Positions 19,055 through 37,947 of a DNA stretch of 48,551 nucleotides are shown piece by piece. A model generated the notes under the pieces. It searched no databases, was not told where the DNA came from, and saw only the letters and a program-made list of their open reading frames with translations. This DNA comes from an uncultured Candidatus Puniceispirillum sp. (GTDB taxonomy: Bacteria; Pseudomonadota; Alphaproteobacteria; Puniceispirillales; Puniceispirillaceae): contig CAJJBY010000012.1 in assembly GCA_905182545.1 (NCBI GenBank), forward strand, positions 1 through 48,551, in the 5' to 3' direction. Both the position numbers and the translations under genes were made by a program. How positions within the stretch are numbered: the first letter of the stretch is position 1; each line of letters opens with the position of its first letter.

Positions 19055-19084
19055 TAAACAAAGAAGGGCGAAAATACGCCCCTC
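19055..19084 (-). terminator. Terminator-like hairpin between tuf and rpsJ
   Basis: On the minus strand GAGGGGCG (19084-19077) pairs with CGCCCTTC (19070-19063) around a 6-nt loop and is followed by a T-rich run. It could be a partial terminator or attenuator dividing the str group from the S10 group. No strong promoter was seen between it and rpsJ, so read-through is assumed. Confidence 0.6.
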
Positions 19085-19099
19085 TTAACTATAGCCTTA

Positions 19100-20290
19100 T
19101 TATTTAATAACCGTTGCGACGACACCGGCACCAACGGTGCGGCCACCTTCGCGGATCGCAAAGCGAAGACCTTCATCCATCGCGATTGGCGCGATCAATG
19201 TCACAGTCATGGCAATGTTATCACCAGGCATAACCATCTCGGTACCTTCCGGCAATTCTACAGATCCGGTCACATCAGTTGTGCGGAAATAGAATTGTGG
19301 ACGATAGTTCGAGAAAAACGGTGTATGACGACCGCCCTCATCCTTGGTCAGAACATAGGCCTCACATTTGAATTCGGTATGTGGCGCGATTGAACCTGGC
19401 TTACACAAAACCTGACCACGCTCAACATCTTCACGCTTGGTACCACGAAGAAGAACACCAACATTATCGCCAGCTTCGCCCTGATCCAAAAGCTTGCGGA
19501 ACATCTCAACACCGGTACAAGTTGTCTTGACTGTGTCTTTCAGACCAACAATCTCGATCTCTTCACCAACATTCACAATGCCGCGCTCGATACGGCCAGT
19601 CACAACAGTACCACGACCTGAAATTGAGAACACATCCTCAATCGGCATCAAGAATGGCTGATCCTTTGGACGCTCGGGCTGGGGAATGTAAGTATCAACA
19701 GCTTCCATCAATGCCTTGATCGCGTCACGGCCAATGGTCTCATTGCTATCTTCCAATGCAGCCAAGGCTGAACCACGAACGATCGGAATATCATCGCCAG
19801 GGAAATCATATGATGACAACAGCTCGCGAATTTCCATCTCAACAAGCTCAAGCAACTCTTCATCGTCAACCTGATCAACCTTGTTCATGAATACGCATAA
19901 AGCTGGAACACCAACCTGACGTGCCAACAAGATGTGCTCGCGTGTTTGTGGCATCGGGCCATCAGCTGCTGATACAACCAAAATCGCACCATCCATCTGC
20001 GCCGCACCTGTGATCATGTTCTTCACATAATCGGCGTGACCAGGACAATCCACATGCGCATAGTGACGGTTCGCTGTCTCATATTCAACATGCGCTGTTG
20101 AAATGGTGATTCCGCGGGCGCGCTCTTCAGGCGCCTTGTCAATCTGGTCATATGCTGAATACTCAGCTCCACCAGACTCAGCCAAAATCTTGGTGATCGC
20201 TGCGGTCAGTGAAGTCTTGCCATGGTCAACATGGCCAATTGTGCCAATGTTGCAATGCGGCTTGGAACGGTCAAACTTTTCCTTGGACAT
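19100..20290 (-). CDS. tuf: Elongation factor Tu, copy 1
   Basis: EF-Tu brings aminoacyl-tRNA to the ribosome with GTP. The 396-aa product has the P-loop GHVDHGKT (residues 19-26), DCPGHADY (81-88) and NKVD (136-139), then the two beta-barrel domains. It lies in the usual place after fusA. It is nearly identical to the copy at 39841-41031: I count five base differences, one of which changes a residue (Asp189 here, Glu in the other). Identity stops close to the start codon. Confidence 0.98.
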   Translation of the reverse strand: MSKEKFDRSKPHCNIGTIGHVDHGKTSLTAAITKILAESGGAEYSAYDQIDKAPEERARGITISTAHVEYETANRHYAHVDCPGHADYVKNMITGAAQMDGAILVVSAADGPMPQTREHILLARQVGVPALCVFMNKVDQVDDEELLELVEMEIRELLSSYDFPGDDIPIVRGSALAALEDSNETIGRDAIKALMEAVDTYIPQPERPKDQPFLMPIEDVFSISGRGTVVTGRIERGIVNVGEEIEIVGLKDTVKTTCTGVEMFRKLLDQGEAGDNVGVLLRGTKREDVERGQVLCKPGSIAPHTEFKCEAYVLTKDEGGRHTPFFSNYRPQFYFRTTDVTGSVELPEGTEMVMPGDNIAMTVTLIAPIAMDEGLRFAIREGGRTVGAGVVATVIK

Positions 20291-20319
20291 CTTATCTGCT
20301 CTCCTGCTCGTTAGTTCGG

Positions 20320-22459
20320 TTAGGCCATCTTGGCGCGGACTTCATCCGCAACCGCTTGAGGCACTTGTTCGTAATGGTCAAAAGTCATTGAATACTGGGC
20401 GCGGCCTTGGCTCATTGAGCGCAAAGTATTGATATAGCCAAACATATTGGCAAGCGGCACCATCGCATCTATCGAGCGAGCGTTGCCACGTTGATCCATA
20501 CCGCCAACATTACCGCGGCGGCTGTTCAGATCACCAATAATATCGCCCATATATTCTTCAGGGGTCAGAACTTCGACCTTCATGACTGGCTCGAGCAATT
20601 TCGGGCTTGCCTTGTTCATGGCTTCGCGGAAAGCAGCACGACCTGCAATCTCAAAGGCCAGAACTGAAGAGTCAACGTCGTGGCTTGCGCCATCAACAAG
20701 CTCGGCTTCAAAGTCAATCACTGGGAAACCGGCAATTGTACCCGACTCTTTCGCCTGATTAATACCTTTCTCGACACCTGGTATGTATTCCTTGGGAACC
20801 GACCCACCAACAACTGAATTGCTAAACTGAAACCACCCTCAGCCAAAGGCGAAAACCGGATTTTAACTCGTGCAAACTGACCTGTACCACCAGATTGCTT
20901 CTTGTGGGTGTAATCAACTTCAACTTCTTTGGTGATGGTCTCCCGATACGCAACCTGCGGCGCACCAATATTGGCTTCAACCTTAAATTCACGCTTGAGA
21001 CGATCAACCAAAATATCGAGGTGCAATTCGCCCATACCACGCATGATGGTCTGACCTGATTCAAAGTCGGTACTAACCTGGAAAGATGGATCTTCGGCAG
21101 CTAGACGCGCTAGGCCTGCACCCATTTTCTCTTGGTCATTCTTTGTCTTTGGCTCAATCGCGATCTCGATGACCGGATCCGGGAAGGTCATTGTCTCAAG
21201 AACAACTGGCTTCAACGGATCACACAAAGTGTTACCTGTAGTGCTGTCCTTCATGCCAGCAAGCGCGACAATGTCACCGGCAAAGGCTTCTTCGATTTCT
21301 TCGCGGTTGTTTGAATGCATCATCATCATCCGGCCAACGCGCTCGCGCTTGCCTTTTGTTGAATTAAGCAGGCTGTCGCCCTTTTCTCAAAATACCTGAA
21401 TAGATACGAACAAAGGTCAATGAACCGACAAATGGGTCATTCATAATCTTGAAAGCAAGGCCAGAGAACGGCTCGGCGTCATTTGCACGGCGCTCGATGT
21501 CACGAGTTTCAGTCGACATCATCCGGTGCAAAGCCGGTGTAGGCAGCGACATCCAACGGACCTGGCAAATAATCAATAACGCCGTTCAACAAAGGCTGAA
21601 CACCCTTGTTCTTAAAGGCCGATCCACACAGAACCGGAACAAACGACATGTTCAATGTGCCTTTACGGATCAAACGCTGGATTGTCTCGACATCAGGCTC
21701 TTCGCCGTCAAGAAACTTTTCCATCACGTCATCGTCCTGCTCGACAATCAACTCGATCAATTCAGCGCGCATCTCAACGGCTTTATCAGCAAGCTCTGGA
21801 CGGATTTCATTGAGACGCCAAGTCGCGCCCAAATCTTCTGAGTCCCAAACCCATTCCTGCATGGTCACAAGATTGATCAGACCGGCAAATTCATTCTCGG
21901 CACCGATTGGCAAATGCACTGGCAAAGGCTGTGCGCCAGTACGGTCTTTGATCATGTTGACGCAGTTAAAGAAGTCAGCGCCGATCTTGTCCATCTTATT
22001 GACGAAAACGATCCGCGGCACTTTATAACGGTCAGCCTGACGCCAAACTGTTTCTGTTTGTGGCTCTACACCGGCATTCGCATCAAGAACGCAAACCGCG
22101 CCATCAAGAACCGCCAATGAACGCTCAACCTCAATCGTGAAGTCAACGTGGCCTGGTGTGTCGATGATGTTAAAGCGGAATTTTGCAGCTTCAGGATCAT
22201 CACCATGCTCGCCTGATGGATCGGTGCCGTTTTCAGTGCGGTACCAGAAACAGGTTGTCGCAGCAGAGGTGATGGTAATTCCACGCTCTTGCTCTTGCTC
22301 CATCCAATCCATGGTCGCATTGCCGTCATGCACTTCACCGATCTTGTGTGACCGGCCTGTGTAATAAAGAATCCGCTCGGTCGCAGTGGTTTTACCGGCA
22401 TCAATATGCGCCATAATACCAAAATTGCGATAACGATCTAAATTATATTCGCGTGCCAT
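20320..22459 (-). CDS. fusA: Elongation factor G (three frame breaks)
   Basis: EF-G drives translocation on the ribosome. The reading starts [20 protein letters not shown] and holds the P-loop [18 protein letters not shown] and [10 protein letters not shown], then domains II-V with [17 protein letters not shown] and the C-terminal [20 protein letters not shown]. The frame breaks near 21520; at 21380-21390 (net one extra base in a TTTT/AAAA/GGG stretch, where [14 protein letters not shown] is expected); and near 20850, where three T on the coding strand stand for four (EGGFQFSNSV). All parts are highly conserved, so sequencing error is much likelier than loss of an essential gene. Confidence 0.93.
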
Positions 22460-22481
22460 GATCTAGCTCCTACTAACTCAA

Positions 22482-22964
<483 letters not shown>

Positions 22965-23336
22965 TTACTTAGGACGCTTGGCGCCATATTTCGAACGACG
23001 CTGGCGACGATCACTGACGCCCTGTGTGTCCAAAGTACCGCGAATGATGTGATAACGCACACCCGGAAGGTCTTTTACACGACCGCCGCGAATCATCACC
23101 ACTGAGTGTTCCTGCAAATTATGCCCTTCACCAGGGATATAGCTGGATACTTCAAACCCATTGGTAAGACGCACACGGGCGACCTTACGAAGCGCCGAGT
23201 TCGGCTTCTTCGGTGTTGTTGTGTACACTCTGGTGCATACGCCACGCTTTTGTGGACATGCTTCCATAGCCGGAACTTTGGTACGTGCTATCGGACGCTT
23301 GCGCCCGTGACGAATCAACTGGTTAATCGTTGGCAT
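22965..23336 (-). CDS. rpsL: 30S ribosomal protein S12
   Basis: S12 sits at the decoding centre and controls accuracy. The 123-aa product starts [15 protein letters not shown]. The streptomycin-determining positions look wild type: Lys in [13 protein letters not shown] and Lys in [12 protein letters not shown]. It is the first gene of the str group, after a leader of about 190 nt. Confidence 0.98.
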   Translation of the reverse strand: MPTINQLIRHGRKRPIARTKVPAMEACPQKRGVCTRVYTTTPKKPNSALRKVARVRLTNGFEVSSYIPGEGHNLQEHSVVMIRGGRVKDLPGVRYHIIRGTLDTQGVSDRRQRRSKYGAKRPK

Positions 23337-23533
23337 TCCTGCCCCTTTTTTCTCGACCTAAACGCACAAAACGTGCAACAGGGCCGTTCTGCTCTAACTA
23401 GATATGAGCAGAACACCCATCCTTCTCCGCTGGCGGAGCCTCATTTTCGACACCTAATATTCTGACCTAGCGTCTAGATCGACCACTGTTTTGCAGCAGG
23501 GTGATCCACCACCTAAGTCCAAAAGGTTGCCGG

Positions 23534-23562
23534 ATACTATTTTTTGCAGGGCGAACGGTCAA
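23534..23562 (-). promoter_or_regulatory. Sigma70 promoter of the rpsL-rpsG-fusA-tuf operon
   Basis: On the minus strand TTGACC (23557-23562) and TAGTAT (23534-23539) are spaced by 17 bp. Transcription would start near 23527, about 190 nt before the rpsL ATG. Confidence 0.8.
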
Positions 23563-23604
23563 GCGGTTTTTACGCCTTCCCCTCGGTTATCCGCATTTTT
23601 TTTC

Positions 23605-23639
23605 ATTCGCCGCCAGATTCACGGTATCTGGCGGCGAAT
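23605..23639 (-). terminator. Perfect 14-bp hairpin directly after rpoC
   Basis: ATTCGCCGCCAGAT (23605-23618) and ATCTGGCGGCGAAT (23626-23639) form a perfect stem with a 7-nt loop, starting 2 bp past the rpoC stop. On the transcript the stem is followed by an A run rather than a U run, so it is not a standard intrinsic terminator; it may protect the 3' end or assist Rho. Confidence 0.65.
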
Positions 23640-23641
23640 TC

Positions 23642-27833
<4,192 letters not shown>

Positions 27834-27928
27834 CTATTTATCTCCCCAACATTAGTTGGTGTCGTGTGAGTCAATTGCGGTTAGGTCAGCCAGACCAGCC
27901 CTGATAACAAGGCTGGTCAGATGCCGGT

Positions 27929-32108
<4,180 letters not shown>

Positions 32109-32217
32109 CAGTGATCCCTCGTCAAAATTCCAGCTGCCGGTGACCAAATTTGATAGCCATAGGCGCTTTTTAAATGGGTTTCGGACCGGTTATAAAACCG
32201 CCGATTATTAAACGACC

Positions 32218-32249
32218 TTGCACCGGACAGCCGAAACCGCCCGGTGCAA
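32218..32249 (-). promoter_or_regulatory. rplL-rpoB intergenic hairpin
   Basis: TTGCACCGG (32218-32226) and CCGGTGCAA (32241-32249) form a perfect 9-bp stem in the 180-bp gap before rpoB. A second small stem CGGTT / AACCG lies near 32187-32200. By analogy with E. coli, which has an attenuator and RNase III site here, these may set the lower expression of rpoBC relative to rplJL. There is no good U tract. Confidence 0.55.
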
Positions 32250-32288
32250 AATATTTTAGACAGCTAAGAAACTAACTGTACTGCCAAG

Positions 32289-32666
32289 TTATTTAACTTC
32301 GACAGTTGCGCCAGCTTCTTCAAGCTTTGCTTTGATCTGCTCGGCTTCGTCCTTAGACACGCCTTCTTTAACAGCCTTTGGTGCGCCTTCAACCAGATCT
32401 TTGGCTTCTTTCAGGCCAAGACCAGTGATGGTGCGGACTTCTTTAATGACGTTGATCTTTGAAGCGCCTGCAGACGCCAAAATTACATCAAATTCAGTCT
32501 TTTCTTCTGCTGAGCCACCGGCGTCACCACCAGCAGGCATTGCAACTGCCATAGGAGCAGCAGCGGCAGAAACGCCCCACTTCTCTTCTAGCATTGTTGC
32601 TAATTCAGCAGCTTCAAGAACTGTCAGGTTAGAGAGGTCTTCTGCAATTTTTGCGATATCAGCCAT
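32289..32666 (-). CDS. rplL: 50S ribosomal protein L7/L12
   Basis: L7/L12 dimers form the mobile stalk that recruits translation factors. The 125-aa product has the N-terminal dimer domain ([20 protein letters not shown]), an Ala/Gly-rich hinge, and the factor-binding domain [40 protein letters not shown] and [11 protein letters not shown]. The start MADIAK at 32666 is chosen over an ATG four codons upstream. Confidence 0.97.
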   Translation of the reverse strand: MADIAKIAEDLSNLTVLEAAELATMLEEKWGVSAAAAPMAVAMPAGGDAGGSAEEKTEFDVILASAGASKINVIKEVRTITGLGLKEAKDLVEGAPKAVKEGVSKDEAEQIKAKLEEAGATVEVK

Positions 32667-32705
32667 GATATACTCCATTAAGGCTTGAACTTCTGATTGA
32701 GGGCA

Positions 32706-33227
32706 TTACGCCCCTTGCTGCAATTGGTCTTCGCGTGCCTTGATCACACGGGCAACTTTGCCGGCCGGAGCCTGCGTAACCCGAGCAATTTTGGCTGCCG
32801 GAGCTTGGATAAGCCCGACAAGCTTGCCACGCAATTCGTCAAGAGAAGGCATTGTGGCCAATGCTTCAACGCCAGCTTTGTCGAGAGTTTTCCCGTCCAT
32901 GCTGCCGCCAACAATGGTCAGCTTTTTGTTTCCCTCGGCATAATCAACGAGGATTTTGGCAGCTGAAACTGGGTCTTGCGACATACCAACGGCTGTTGGT
33001 CCAGTGAACAGGCTGTCAAGATCTTCGAAGCGCGTGCCTTTAAGCGCTAGCTTGGCAATCCGATTTTTGGTTACCTTGAAGCCAGCTTCGGCGTCCCGCA
33101 TTTTTTTGCGCAGGTCACCGCTTTCCGCAACGGTCATACCAACCTGATGCGCCACAACAATTGTTGATGACTCATTGAAGGCTGATTGCAGCGTTTCGAT
33201 CAGTTCGGCTTTTTCTGTTCTATTCAC
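32706..33227 (-). CDS. rplJ: 50S ribosomal protein L10
   Basis: L10 anchors L7/L12 dimers to the ribosome. The 173-aa product has the N-terminal rRNA-binding domain (MNRTEKAELIETLQSAFNES, VTKNRIAKLALKGT, FTGPTAVGMSQDPVSAAKIL) and a C-terminal helix for L7/L12. Its C-terminal third carries two similar segments, APAAKIARVTQ and APAGKVARVIK. It is preceded by a structured leader of about 270 bp. Confidence 0.97.
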   Translation of the reverse strand: MNRTEKAELIETLQSAFNESSTIVVAHQVGMTVAESGDLRKKMRDAEAGFKVTKNRIAKLALKGTRFEDLDSLFTGPTAVGMSQDPVSAAKILVDYAEGNKKLTIVGGSMDGKTLDKAGVEALATMPSLDELRGKLVGLIQAPAAKIARVTQAPAGKVARVIKAREDQLQQGA

Positions 33228-33500
33228 CGATCGTCTCCGCTCTCGTTTGGGCAGTGTGGGCCAACCACGATCTGCCTTGTTGCAAAATGGACCGACGATT
33301 ATCGCCAGTCCGCTGGCCTGCCCATAAGAAGTTCAAGCGGTATGATCCACTCTTGCTCCCCGTCTATTACGGGTGATTAAGTCCTGCCGATGGCAGCACC
33401 CCCGTAGTCTTGGACAGGTGCGGGGCATTTGCACTTCTTGCATTTGCCCCTAATTTTCAGCCAAGCCAAAGGCAGCGGCTGAAAAATCTGTGTTTTGGCC
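33228..33500 (-). promoter_or_regulatory. rplA-rplJ leader with stem-loops (L10 leader position)
   Basis: No gene is present in these 273 bp. On the coding strand a stem AUUUUCAGCC-type arm (TTTTCAGCC 33454-33462 with GGCTGAAAA 33477-33485) comes first, then GGGGCA-AA-TGCA / TGCA-AA-TGCCCC (33422-33450) with a 5-nt loop, and further stems downstream. This is where L10-(L12)4 binds mRNA to repress rplJL in other bacteria. I could not draw the kink-turn with certainty. Confidence 0.6.
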
Positions 33501-34192
33501 TTATTGTGCGGCCGCATCCTCAACGAACACACCAGCACTCATTGTTGATGAAATCGTAATCTTTTTCACATACTGGCCTTTGGCACCTGATGGGCGCGCT
33601 TTGCGAACCGCATCGATAAAGGCTGTTGCATTCTCAACGATTTTGGTTTCGTCAAAGCTTGCCTTGCCGATACCAGCATGAACAACACCTGCCTTTTCGG
33701 CGCGATACTGAACTTCACCAGCTTTAGCAGCGTTCACCGCCGCAGTCACATCGGCAGTTACCGTTCCCAATTTTGGGTTTGGCATCAAACCACGTGGGCC
33801 AAGCACCTTACCAAGACGACCAACAACACCCATCATATCAGGGTTGCAATCACCCGGTCAAAGCCTGACTCGCCATTTTGGATGGCTTCGGCCAGATCTT
33901 CAGCACCAACCAGATCAGCACCCGCTGCTTTGGCTTCATCAGCCTTGGCATCTTTAGCGAAAACGGCAACGCGCATGGTCTTGCCAGTGCCGTTTGGCAT
34001 GGCAACAACACCGCGAACCATCTGGTCTGCATGACGTGGATCAACGCTGAGATTCATCGCAATTTCGATGGTCTCGTCAAATTTTGCTTTTGCATTGCCT
34101 TTTACCAGAGCCACCGCTTCGGCAAGCCCATAGGCCTTGTTCCGGTCGATTGCTTCATAGGCTGCTTTTAAATTTTTGCTATTTCTTGCCAT
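33501..34192 (-). CDS. rplA: 50S ribosomal protein L1 (one frameshift)
   Basis: L1 forms the stalk at the E site and in E. coli represses the rplK-rplA mRNA. The corrected product is about 230 aa: [57 protein letters not shown], then [20 protein letters not shown] and [13 protein letters not shown]. The frame breaks at GGG 33841-33843; a fourth G restores [13 protein letters not shown]. The ATG at 34192 lies 4 bp past the rplK stop. Confidence 0.95.
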
Positions 34193-34196
34193 GTTC

Positions 34197-34628
34197 CTAG
34201 CCCTCCACGACTTCGAGGCCCATGGCACGGGCAGATCCCATAACCATTTGCATTGCGCCTTCGACGTCAACTGCATTCATATCGCCCATTTTCTGATCGG
34301 CAATTTCGCGCACCTGCGCCATTGTAATTTTACCAGCGACCAAGCGGCCCGGCTCTTTTGATCCGCTTTTCAGACCAGCTGCTTTTTTTAAAAAATAGCT
34401 AACCGGTGCTGTTTTTGTGACAAAAGAAAACGACTTGTCCTGAAACACGGTGATGACCACCGGTACCGGCATGTTCTTTTCCAGTGAATCTGTTGCAGCG
34501 TTAAACGCCTTACAAAATTCCATGATGTTGACACCACGCTGGCCCAATGCCGGTCCAACTGGAGGCGACGGGTTGGCCGCGCCTGCCGGAATATTCAGCT
34601 TGATGTAACCTTGGATCTTCTTTGCCAT
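34197..34628 (-). CDS. rplK: 50S ribosomal protein L11
   Basis: L11 is part of the GTPase-associated centre. The 143-aa product has [40 protein letters not shown] with the Pro residues involved in thiopeptide binding, and the RNA-binding C domain ([20 protein letters not shown]). The start at 34628 is chosen over a longer reading. A small stem CGCCTG / CAGGCG lies in the 85-bp gap upstream. Confidence 0.97.
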   Translation of the reverse strand: MAKKIQGYIKLNIPAGAANPSPPVGPALGQRGVNIMEFCKAFNAATDSLEKNMPVPVVITVFQDKSFSFVTKTAPVSYFLKKAAGLKSGSKEPGRLVAGKITMAQVREIADQKMGDMNAVDVEGAMQMVMGSARAMGLEVVEG

Positions 34629-34713
34629 CTCAATGCTTCCCTGACATAGATACCGCCTGCCACCGACAGGCGTTGTGTTCATTTGCCGCCCAAAAGTACG
34701 GCATGTTAAAACT

Positions 34714-35244
34714 TTATATTTTTTCGACCTGGCTATATTCCAGCTCAACCGGCGTTGACCGACCAAAGATCGACACCGCCACCTTCAACCGCGCCTTATC
34801 ATCATCGGCTTCTTCGACATAGCCATTGAATGACGCAAATGGCCCATCAGCCACCCGCACCTGCTCGCCAATATCAAAGGTGATTGTCGTGCGCGGACGC
34901 TCGACCCCTTCGCTAACCTGGCGAATCAGACGCTCAGCCTCTTTATCAGTGATCGGAATTGGACGGCCTTTTCCACCAAGGAAACCGGTTACACGCGGCT
35001 GGCTTGTCACCATTTGCCACGCTTCGTCACTCAATTCCAATTTCACCAGAATGTAACCCGGGAAAAATTTACGCTCGCCCTCAACGCGGACACCGCGCTT
35101 GACTTCGACCACATTCTCGGTCGGAACCATGACGTCTTCTACCTGATCTTCTAGTCCATGCGTGGCAGCTTGCTCACGGATAGACTGTGCGACCTTTTTC
35201 TCAGATCCTGAGAAGACATGAAGGACATACCAACGCTTGGCCAT
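34714..35244 (-). CDS. nusG: Transcription termination/antitermination protein NusG
   Basis: NusG binds RNA polymerase, suppresses pausing and links it to Rho or the ribosome. The 176-aa product has the NGN domain ([40 protein letters not shown]) and the C-terminal KOW domain ([20 protein letters not shown]). The start MAKRWYV at 35244 is preferred over a reading 14 codons longer. It lies 57 bp after secE. Confidence 0.97.
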   Translation of the reverse strand: MAKRWYVLHVFSGSEKKVAQSIREQAATHGLEDQVEDVMVPTENVVEVKRGVRVEGERKFFPGYILVKLELSDEAWQMVTSQPRVTGFLGGKGRPIPITDKEAERLIRQVSEGVERPRTTITFDIGEQVRVADGPFASFNGYVEEADDDKARLKVAVSIFGRSTPVELEYSQVEKI

Positions 35245-35301
35245 TACCACTCTTTCCCGATGCGATTCGCCGAGACGAAACGACAAAAACCCTCTTCGTT
35301 C

Positions 35302-35499
35302 TTAACCACCAAGGCCAAGGACAAACTGGACACCATTCGACAACACCCAATCAACCAACAGAAAAAACAACGCGGCGATTGTTGTCATTATAAACACAGT
35401 CAATGTAGCAGTGCCAGTTTCACGCCGAGAAGCCCAGGAAATCCGATTGATTTCCTGACGGACCTGTCTAACAAATTGTGCGGGCGACACTTTAGCCAT
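35302..35499 (-). CDS. secE: Protein translocase subunit SecE
   Basis: SecE clamps SecY in the inner membrane. The 65-aa product is the short single-helix form: an amphipathic stretch (FVRQVRQEINRISWASRRET) and one membrane helix at about residues 32-55 (TLTVFIMTTIAALFFLLVD). The start MAKVSPAQF at 35499 is preferred. In most proteobacteria tRNA-Trp and tuf lie directly upstream; here an accessory block separates them by about 4 kb. Confidence 0.95.
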   Translation of the reverse strand: MAKVSPAQFVRQVRQEINRISWASRRETGTATLTVFIMTTIAALFFLLVDWVLSNGVQFVLGLGG

Positions 35500-35688
35500 C
35501 GATATCTGCCAATTCAAGTTCTAATTAACCAAGACATGACAATCAACACCCTACGTTTTCCGTGGGTTTTCGATCAGGCTAACGGCCAACATCTAATGAG
35601 ATTGATATTGGCAATTTTTACCGTGAAAGGCTGGTCGCACATCCTTAGATGAGGGCTTCTATCAAAACCATTGCACGAAGGCAACCAT

Positions 35689-36878
35689 TTATCGTGAATT
35701 TGGCGCCAGAAAAGATGACAAGACCGCACATAAGGCCATGATCAACAGACCGGTTGCCGTTACGCTAAAATGATAGGCACCGCCAAGCGCAATGATTGCG
35801 CTTCCCGCGACCCCACCAAACAGCATTTGCATTGCCCCCAAAAGGCCGGTACCAGCACCGCTATTGCGTCCGGCGGCGCGCATGCTGCAAATCATCGCAT
35901 TCGCAATGACAAGCCCATTGCAGACGCCAAAACAGAAACATAAAAACGACAATAATAAAGGCGTCAACAAGCCGGTCAAACCCCCAGCCAGCATCAGCAT
36001 TGGCACCAGTGCCGTTAGCAGGCTGCCAAGATAGGCCATCCGGACAACACCAACCCGCCCAACCAGCAAACCATTGATGTAATTGCCAAGAATATAGCCG
36101 ATTGAGGTCATGGCGAAGAACAAGCCATATTCCAGCGGGCCAATCCCCATCCGGTCAAATGCATATGGCATTGCAACGCCCATCGCGAAAAACATGCCCA
36201 CCGCAAGGCCGCTTGTCAGACCATGAAACATAACACCTGATGTCTTGAGCAAAGCCAGATAAGCGGCAATCAATGATGCCGGCCGAAACAGCACCGGATC
36301 ACCGCGCCGCGATTCGTCAATAAACAGATAGGACATGACCGCAATCAACAACCCGCCCATCACCATGATGCCAATACTGCCTCGCCAGCCAATAAATTCG
36401 GCGATCACCCCGCCAAAGGCAAATCCAATTGCTGGAACAATGGCCTGCGCACTGCTGACAATTGATAATTTGCGCGCCGCCTCAGTGCCTTGATAGACAT
36501 CATTCACGATCACCCGCCCCATCGTCATGCAGGCCGCGGCACCCGCACCTTGCAAAATCCGAAACCCGATCAGCATGTCAATTGTTGTCGATAATAGCGC
36601 ACCAATGCCGCCAATGATGAAAATCACCGAACCGCCAAGCAAAATCTTTTTGCGGCCAAACCGGTCAGAGAGTGACCCGCTGATTAATTGGCTGATCGCA
36701 ACCGACAGCATAAAGGCGCTAAACACAAGCTGCGCCCGATCGGCCGAGCCAAAAAATCATCACGCAAAATGGTGATAACGGGTGACAGAAGGGACAGCCC
36801 AAGATTGGCGCTAGATGCCGCGAGAATCAGCACCCCAATGGGCGGCACCTTTACGGGCAACACAGCCGATGATGACAT
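35689..36878 (-). CDS. MFS drug-efflux transporter, Bcr/CflA type (one frameshift)
   Basis: Members of this family are 12-helix proton antiporters that export drugs such as bicyclomycin, or small metabolites. The corrected product is about 396 aa. MFS motif A appears as GSLSDRFGRKKILLGG after helix 2, and motif C-like GFRILQGAGAAACMTMGRV lies in helix 4-5. The frame breaks in the A run at 36751-36756; one more base gives DDFFGSADRAQLVFSAFML. The start MSSSAVLPVKVPP (36878) is a choice. Substrate is unknown. It lies just upstream of secE but is likely transcribed on its own. Confidence 0.85.
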
Positions 36879-36964
36879 AGATACTCCGGCATACTCTAAA
36901 AAGGTCAGGCCAACAGCAGCCAGCATAAAACAGATCAGTCAGAACGGCCAATCAATGCGTCAAA

Positions 36965-37609
36965 TCAAACCCGTAATTCATCATAGGATACCATCACATG
37001 CGACCGATAGGCTGGCCGCTGGCATAGCAAATCATAATAGCGCCGCAAATGCGGCAAATTACGCCGCACAACATCAATATCGTAATAACGATATAAACAA
37101 TAGCCCAAGGCGATATCGGCAAGCGTGAACTCATCACCGGCAAGATAGGTGCTTGTGGCAAGCTTGGCATCGGCTATCGCCAGCATGGTTTCAACAGTCA
37201 CCAACGCCGCGGCAATAGCGTTATGGTCAATTTCATCAGCTGGCGTGCGAACCAATTTCCAAAAGAGGGTCATAATGAAAACATGACCAAAATTCCATTT
37301 TGCCCATTCGGCCCATTTATCAATCTGCGCCCGCGCTGCTGCATCTTTTGGCCAGAAAACATCATTACCATATTGATTGGCAAGATAACGCAATATCGAA
37401 GTCGATTCAAAAATCGGCTGGCTATCACCATCGATTAAGACCGGCACACGTCCATTAGGATTCATCTGCTTGAACGCATCTGTATCAACCACACCGTAAA
37501 TAAAGCCGGCATCAACCCGCTGATAAGCAAGACTTAGCTCATCAAGCGTCCAGAGAACCAATTGAACATTGACCGAGGATTTACGCCCCCAAATGCGGAT
37601 GTCACCCAT
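36965..37609 (-). CDS. Glutathione S-transferase family protein
   Basis: GSTs conjugate glutathione to electrophiles or reduce disulfides. The 214-aa product has a thioredoxin-fold N domain (MGDIRIWGRKSSVNVQLVLW, where the SSxN motif supplies the likely catalytic serine; NPNGRVPVLIDGD with the cis-proline; FESTSILRYLA with the Glu-Ser that binds glutathione) and an all-helical C domain (LAGDEFTLADIALG). The start at 37609 fits the family; the reading upstream is unrelated. Divergent from the dehydrogenase gene. Confidence 0.9.
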   Translation of the reverse strand: MGDIRIWGRKSSVNVQLVLWTLDELSLAYQRVDAGFIYGVVDTDAFKQMNPNGRVPVLIDGDSQPIFESTSILRYLANQYGNDVFWPKDAAARAQIDKWAEWAKWNFGHVFIMTLFWKLVRTPADEIDHNAIAAALVTVETMLAIADAKLATSTYLAGDEFTLADIALGYCLYRYYDIDVVRRNLPHLRRYYDLLCQRPAYRSHVMVSYDELRV

Positions 37610-37672
37610 GAAAATATCTCTCCGGCATGGTGAAACTATAAGGCAAGCGTGGTTTTGAAGGCGGGCTGTCAT

Positions 37673-37947
37673 ATCCGCAAATAACGCTGCCCCATCTTGG
37701 CGACAAGCATCATGAAGATCAAGCCACAGTAGCCCTAAATTATGACGCTCAATATATACCCATTAATATATGCCCCTCAATATATGAAGTTTACCCCATT
37801 GCCGTAACGGCTCAATCCGCTTCTACCAGCCAAAGCTGCAAAACAGCATTTACCAGCGCTATCAAAATGAGCTAGCGTTTTCTCATCGAATATCTTTCAT
37901 CAAATATCATCTGCCGCCATGACCATCGGCAAAGGGAACTATTTCAT
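37673..37947. promoter_or_regulatory. Divergent promoter region GST / dehydrogenase
   Basis: This AT-rich 275-bp gap separates two divergent genes and must hold both promoters. A 14-bp-period repeat lies in its middle (37749-37790). The dehydrogenase ATG is preceded by AAAGGGAA at a good distance. No clear sigma70 pair could be fixed with confidence. Confidence 0.5.
37749..37790. repeat. Three copies of a TCAATATAT repeat at 14-bp period
   Basis: TCAATATAT (37749-37757), TTAATATAT (37763-37771) and TCAATATAT (37777-37785) lie exactly 14 bp apart, each followed by a C-rich or GA spacer. They may be operator sites in the divergent promoter or a simple slippage repeat. Confidence 0.7.

Larger units (their letters stand above)
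23337..23641 (-). promoter_or_regulatory. rpoC-rpsL intergenic region: leader of the str operon
   Basis: This 305-bp gap holds no gene. It contains an rpoC-end hairpin (23605-23639), a strong promoter (23534-23562) and, within the predicted rpsL leader, a 9-bp perfect stem GTTCTGCTC / GAGCAGAAC (23386-23414) plus a smaller stem CTCCGC / GCGGAG near 23425-23439. The structured leader could serve autoregulation, but no known motif is recognised. Confidence 0.6.

Noticed and set aside
20320-22459. Programmed frameshifting or split EF-G
   Set aside because: Three separate breaks in homopolymer-like spots, with no slippery-site layout and the same kind of break in many other genes; sequencing error explains them better.
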